Origin: Zeus faber
Taxonomy: Eukaryota; Chordata; Actinopteri; Zeiformes; Zeidae
NCBI GenBank assembly: GCA_960531495.1
Contig: OY482852.1
Location: forward strand, 12,284,896 to 12,348,895
DNA length: 64,000 bases
Reading direction: 5' to 3'
Shown: one piece after another, positions 61,769-64,000 of the stretch
Numbering within the stretch: the stretch's first letter is position 1
How the letters are laid out: every line of letters begins with the position of its first letter
Notes under the pieces: generated by a model
Databases searched by the model: none
What the model was told of the DNA's origin: nothing
The model's input: only the letters and a program-made list of their open reading frames with translations
Program-made: the position numbers and the translations under genes

Positions 61769-63479
61769 CTCTCTCATGGACTCTCATCCCACCCTCATAG
61801 TCCTTCCCTGTGCCCTGTACAGGGTTACTTTCATGTTGTATAATGCCCTTGTGTTCTTGCCTTTTGTGTTTGTCCCACACATGGACCACTGGTTATCCCA
61901 GTTCATGGTAACCTAACCATGGGATTGTGCTCTTCCTTAAACGCAACTTATATGACCGGTTCTCAGCTTACTGGTCGAACATCCAGCAACCGCCAAAGAC
62001 CCAGCAGTCGCTCGGGCGTGCCTCGTTGCCTCATCCATTGACGTTCGATGTTGGAGATTTGGAATAGCTCAACAGTTTCCCTGCATTGGAAATCTCTTTT
62101 TTAATGCCTTTATCATAGCTACTGTTGTTGATTCTGCAGCAGGTTGAAGACAGCTAATAAAGGGAAGGAACCAAAGGACACTGTTGACATTCCTGTCGTG
62201 AGTCTGATTTCCATTCGCGCCCTGGGGGGGAGGTACCTGCGTGGGATCAGTGTTGCGGTCCACATGTCCTGAAAGAATGATGTCATTGTGTAGGACTGTG
62301 TCCGTCTCCTAACTTTTGTCAGTCGGCAGTGGGCTCAGGACTGCCGCCCGCGACCAAGCTGGAAGAAAAAATAAACGTTGTTTGTCAAGCCGGCGTGTCT
62401 TCAAGGTGTTTTATTACGCGTTTGTCTACATTCCCTTTCCTTCTTCCTCCTATGTTTATTCATGGTGTGCTCCGCGTACTTTGCGAGAGTTTGCAGTATA
62501 TAGGAGCACTTTGAATTCAACACAAACACACAGGTGGAGGGTTACCGATGGCAGAATGTTGCCGAAGGGGAAAACTCTGGGAACTCCCTCTTGCCAGCCA
62601 CCGTGGGTTTCATACCCATACACACCAGAGCAAAGAAACTATTGTCAGTCAGGCACACTAAAGATATTAAAGGACTGGAAGGCCTTTTTCTTTTTCTTTT
62701 TTTTTTTAAGAATGTGGGAAAGTCAAGAATGGCGAGGGCAAGAGGGGATAAGAGAGAGAGGAAGGAAGACAAAAAAAGGTGTCTGACCCCTCGAGGCAGA
62801 TTTGGCATTGTGTAATTCAACACTGTGCACCCCACCCAAATTGATCCCTTCTATACACAGTCACTCATGTAAAAGGCTCACGGCTTAAACCAGCATAGCG
62901 AAACACTGTTAAAAGCGTTCTGGTAAAATGTAAATGCTGTTTAGTACGCTTCATGTTGATTAATCAAGTTATACATCAAGTTATCACATACATTCTATTG
63001 CTGAATGTCGATATTTCATTTGGGGCAGTTGGAAAATGCCAGCATGACTACAATAGCACATGAAAAAAATTACTAAAAGACATTATGTTTATAGGACTTT
63101 GAGTGCAGTTCTACAGCTATTATTATCAATGATATCCTGGGATTAAGGATTCCTAAACTTAAACTCTTTTTCCTCATTGAGCAGCGTTGTGTTCAGGTTT
63201 ACAAGAGCGCACTCGCTCGCAAACGCACATACACGACACAATACTTTGTCAGTGCAAATTCCTTTCCACTAAATTGTATCTCGCCTTCAATAGAATTGTG
63301 CTGTTGTTACGCCGCTGAAGGACAGAGCAGAGGTGCAATTACTGCTGCTTGACTCATCATGTAGAAAAGGTGTGTGGGGTAGAGGCTGAACGATCAGTAA
63401 TATTCCTTCACAAGCTGGGCGAGGCACTCTCTCTCTCGTATGTGCGCGCGTACACACATGCACGCACACGCACGCACGC

Positions 63480-63574
<95 letters not shown>

Positions 63575-63999
63575 GTGAGGCTAATCCACATTCCCATGTC
63601 AGTAGAGCAAAGATGCCGCAAGATAATTATCACACTGACACTTTGGCCTTTAATAAGATCAAACCGGGGGCAAAAGAACGCAGCGGACATATACAGTGGA
63701 TAAATAAATACACACTGCCTCAGATAAGGTGGTGACAACAAAGAGGCAAACAACAAAGTCATTAAACAGCTTAACCCAGGACCCCTGCGGCGAACATAAC
63801 AATAGCCAAGATAACAGCCCGTTCACATGAGCTCCGCTTGGCGTTTGGCCTCTGAATATTACGGGATAAAAACTCAAGACTGAACAAGACAATGATGAAG
63901 CTGCGGACTTGTTCTTCACCCGTTCTGCAGTAATAAAAATACAGCAGCAGCCAATGTCAATTTGTCTCCATCTACTGGGACATTCGAGACTTATCTATT
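61056..63999. other. esrp1 3' UTR and downstream intergenic sequence
   Basis: Candidate poly(A) signals: CAAATAAAGC near 61141 and AAAATAAACG near 62367. A CA/CT repeat lies at about 61739-61775. No exon of dpy19l4, the next gene expected in the vertebrate order, is recognised before the window ends. Confidence 0.5.
63452..63572. repeat. (CACG)n/(CA)n microsatellite
   Basis: CACGCA units followed by about 90 bp of perfect CA. Confidence 0.97.
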
Positions 64000-64000
64000 T

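Overview
The window reads as teleost fish nuclear DNA. It has short exons with GT/AG introns, dense (CA)n/(GT)n microsatellites, tRNA-derived SINEs and hAT-like MITEs. The protein-coding genes are recognisable vertebrate orthologues in the order gem, rad54b (with fsbp nested inside), virma, esrp1. As I recall it, this is the order and orientation of human 8q22.1 (GEM-RAD54B-FSBP-VIRMA-ESRP1), which is why I name the RGK GTPase gem. Species cannot be told from the sequence.

Layout. 1-1815: gem 3' side with a ~1 kb retroposed repeat bounded by a 15-bp target duplication. 1816-3701 (-): gem, 4 coding exons, with a CRE/TATA-type promoter at about 4.0-4.1 kb. 4.1-11.7 kb: intergenic, with a decayed Pao-like gag fossil. 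11677-25490 (-): rad54b, 15 coding exons; fsbp (20402-21740, -) sits inside its second coding intron. 25.5-29.7 kb: promoter side of rad54b, a SINE and a long (AG)n. 29727-32431 (+): an NRDP1(RNF41)-like RING gene that I do not recall between the human orthologues. 33447-49871 (-): virma, 27 coding exons. 49.9-50.8 kb: head-to-head promoter region. 50839-61055 (+): esrp1 with two alternative terminal coding exons. 61-64 kb: esrp1 3' side and microsatellites.

Exon models were built by hand from splice consensus and codon phase. All five multi-exon models close in frame: gem 306 aa, rad54b 933 aa, fsbp 308 aa, virma 1842 aa, esrp1 756 or 767 aa. The RING gene gives 342 aa. The genes are not one pathway: gem regulates calcium channels and cytoskeleton, rad54b acts in recombination, fsbp is a DNA-binding regulator, virma scaffolds the m6A writer complex, and esrp1 controls epithelial splicing.

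I found no unknown multi-gene system. The more unusual points are a poly-A-tailed repeat family with a clean target duplication, a 42-glycine run near the virma C-terminus, microsatellite-derived coding sequence in esrp1, a GC-AG intron in rad54b, and dinucleotide repeats lying against many splice sites.
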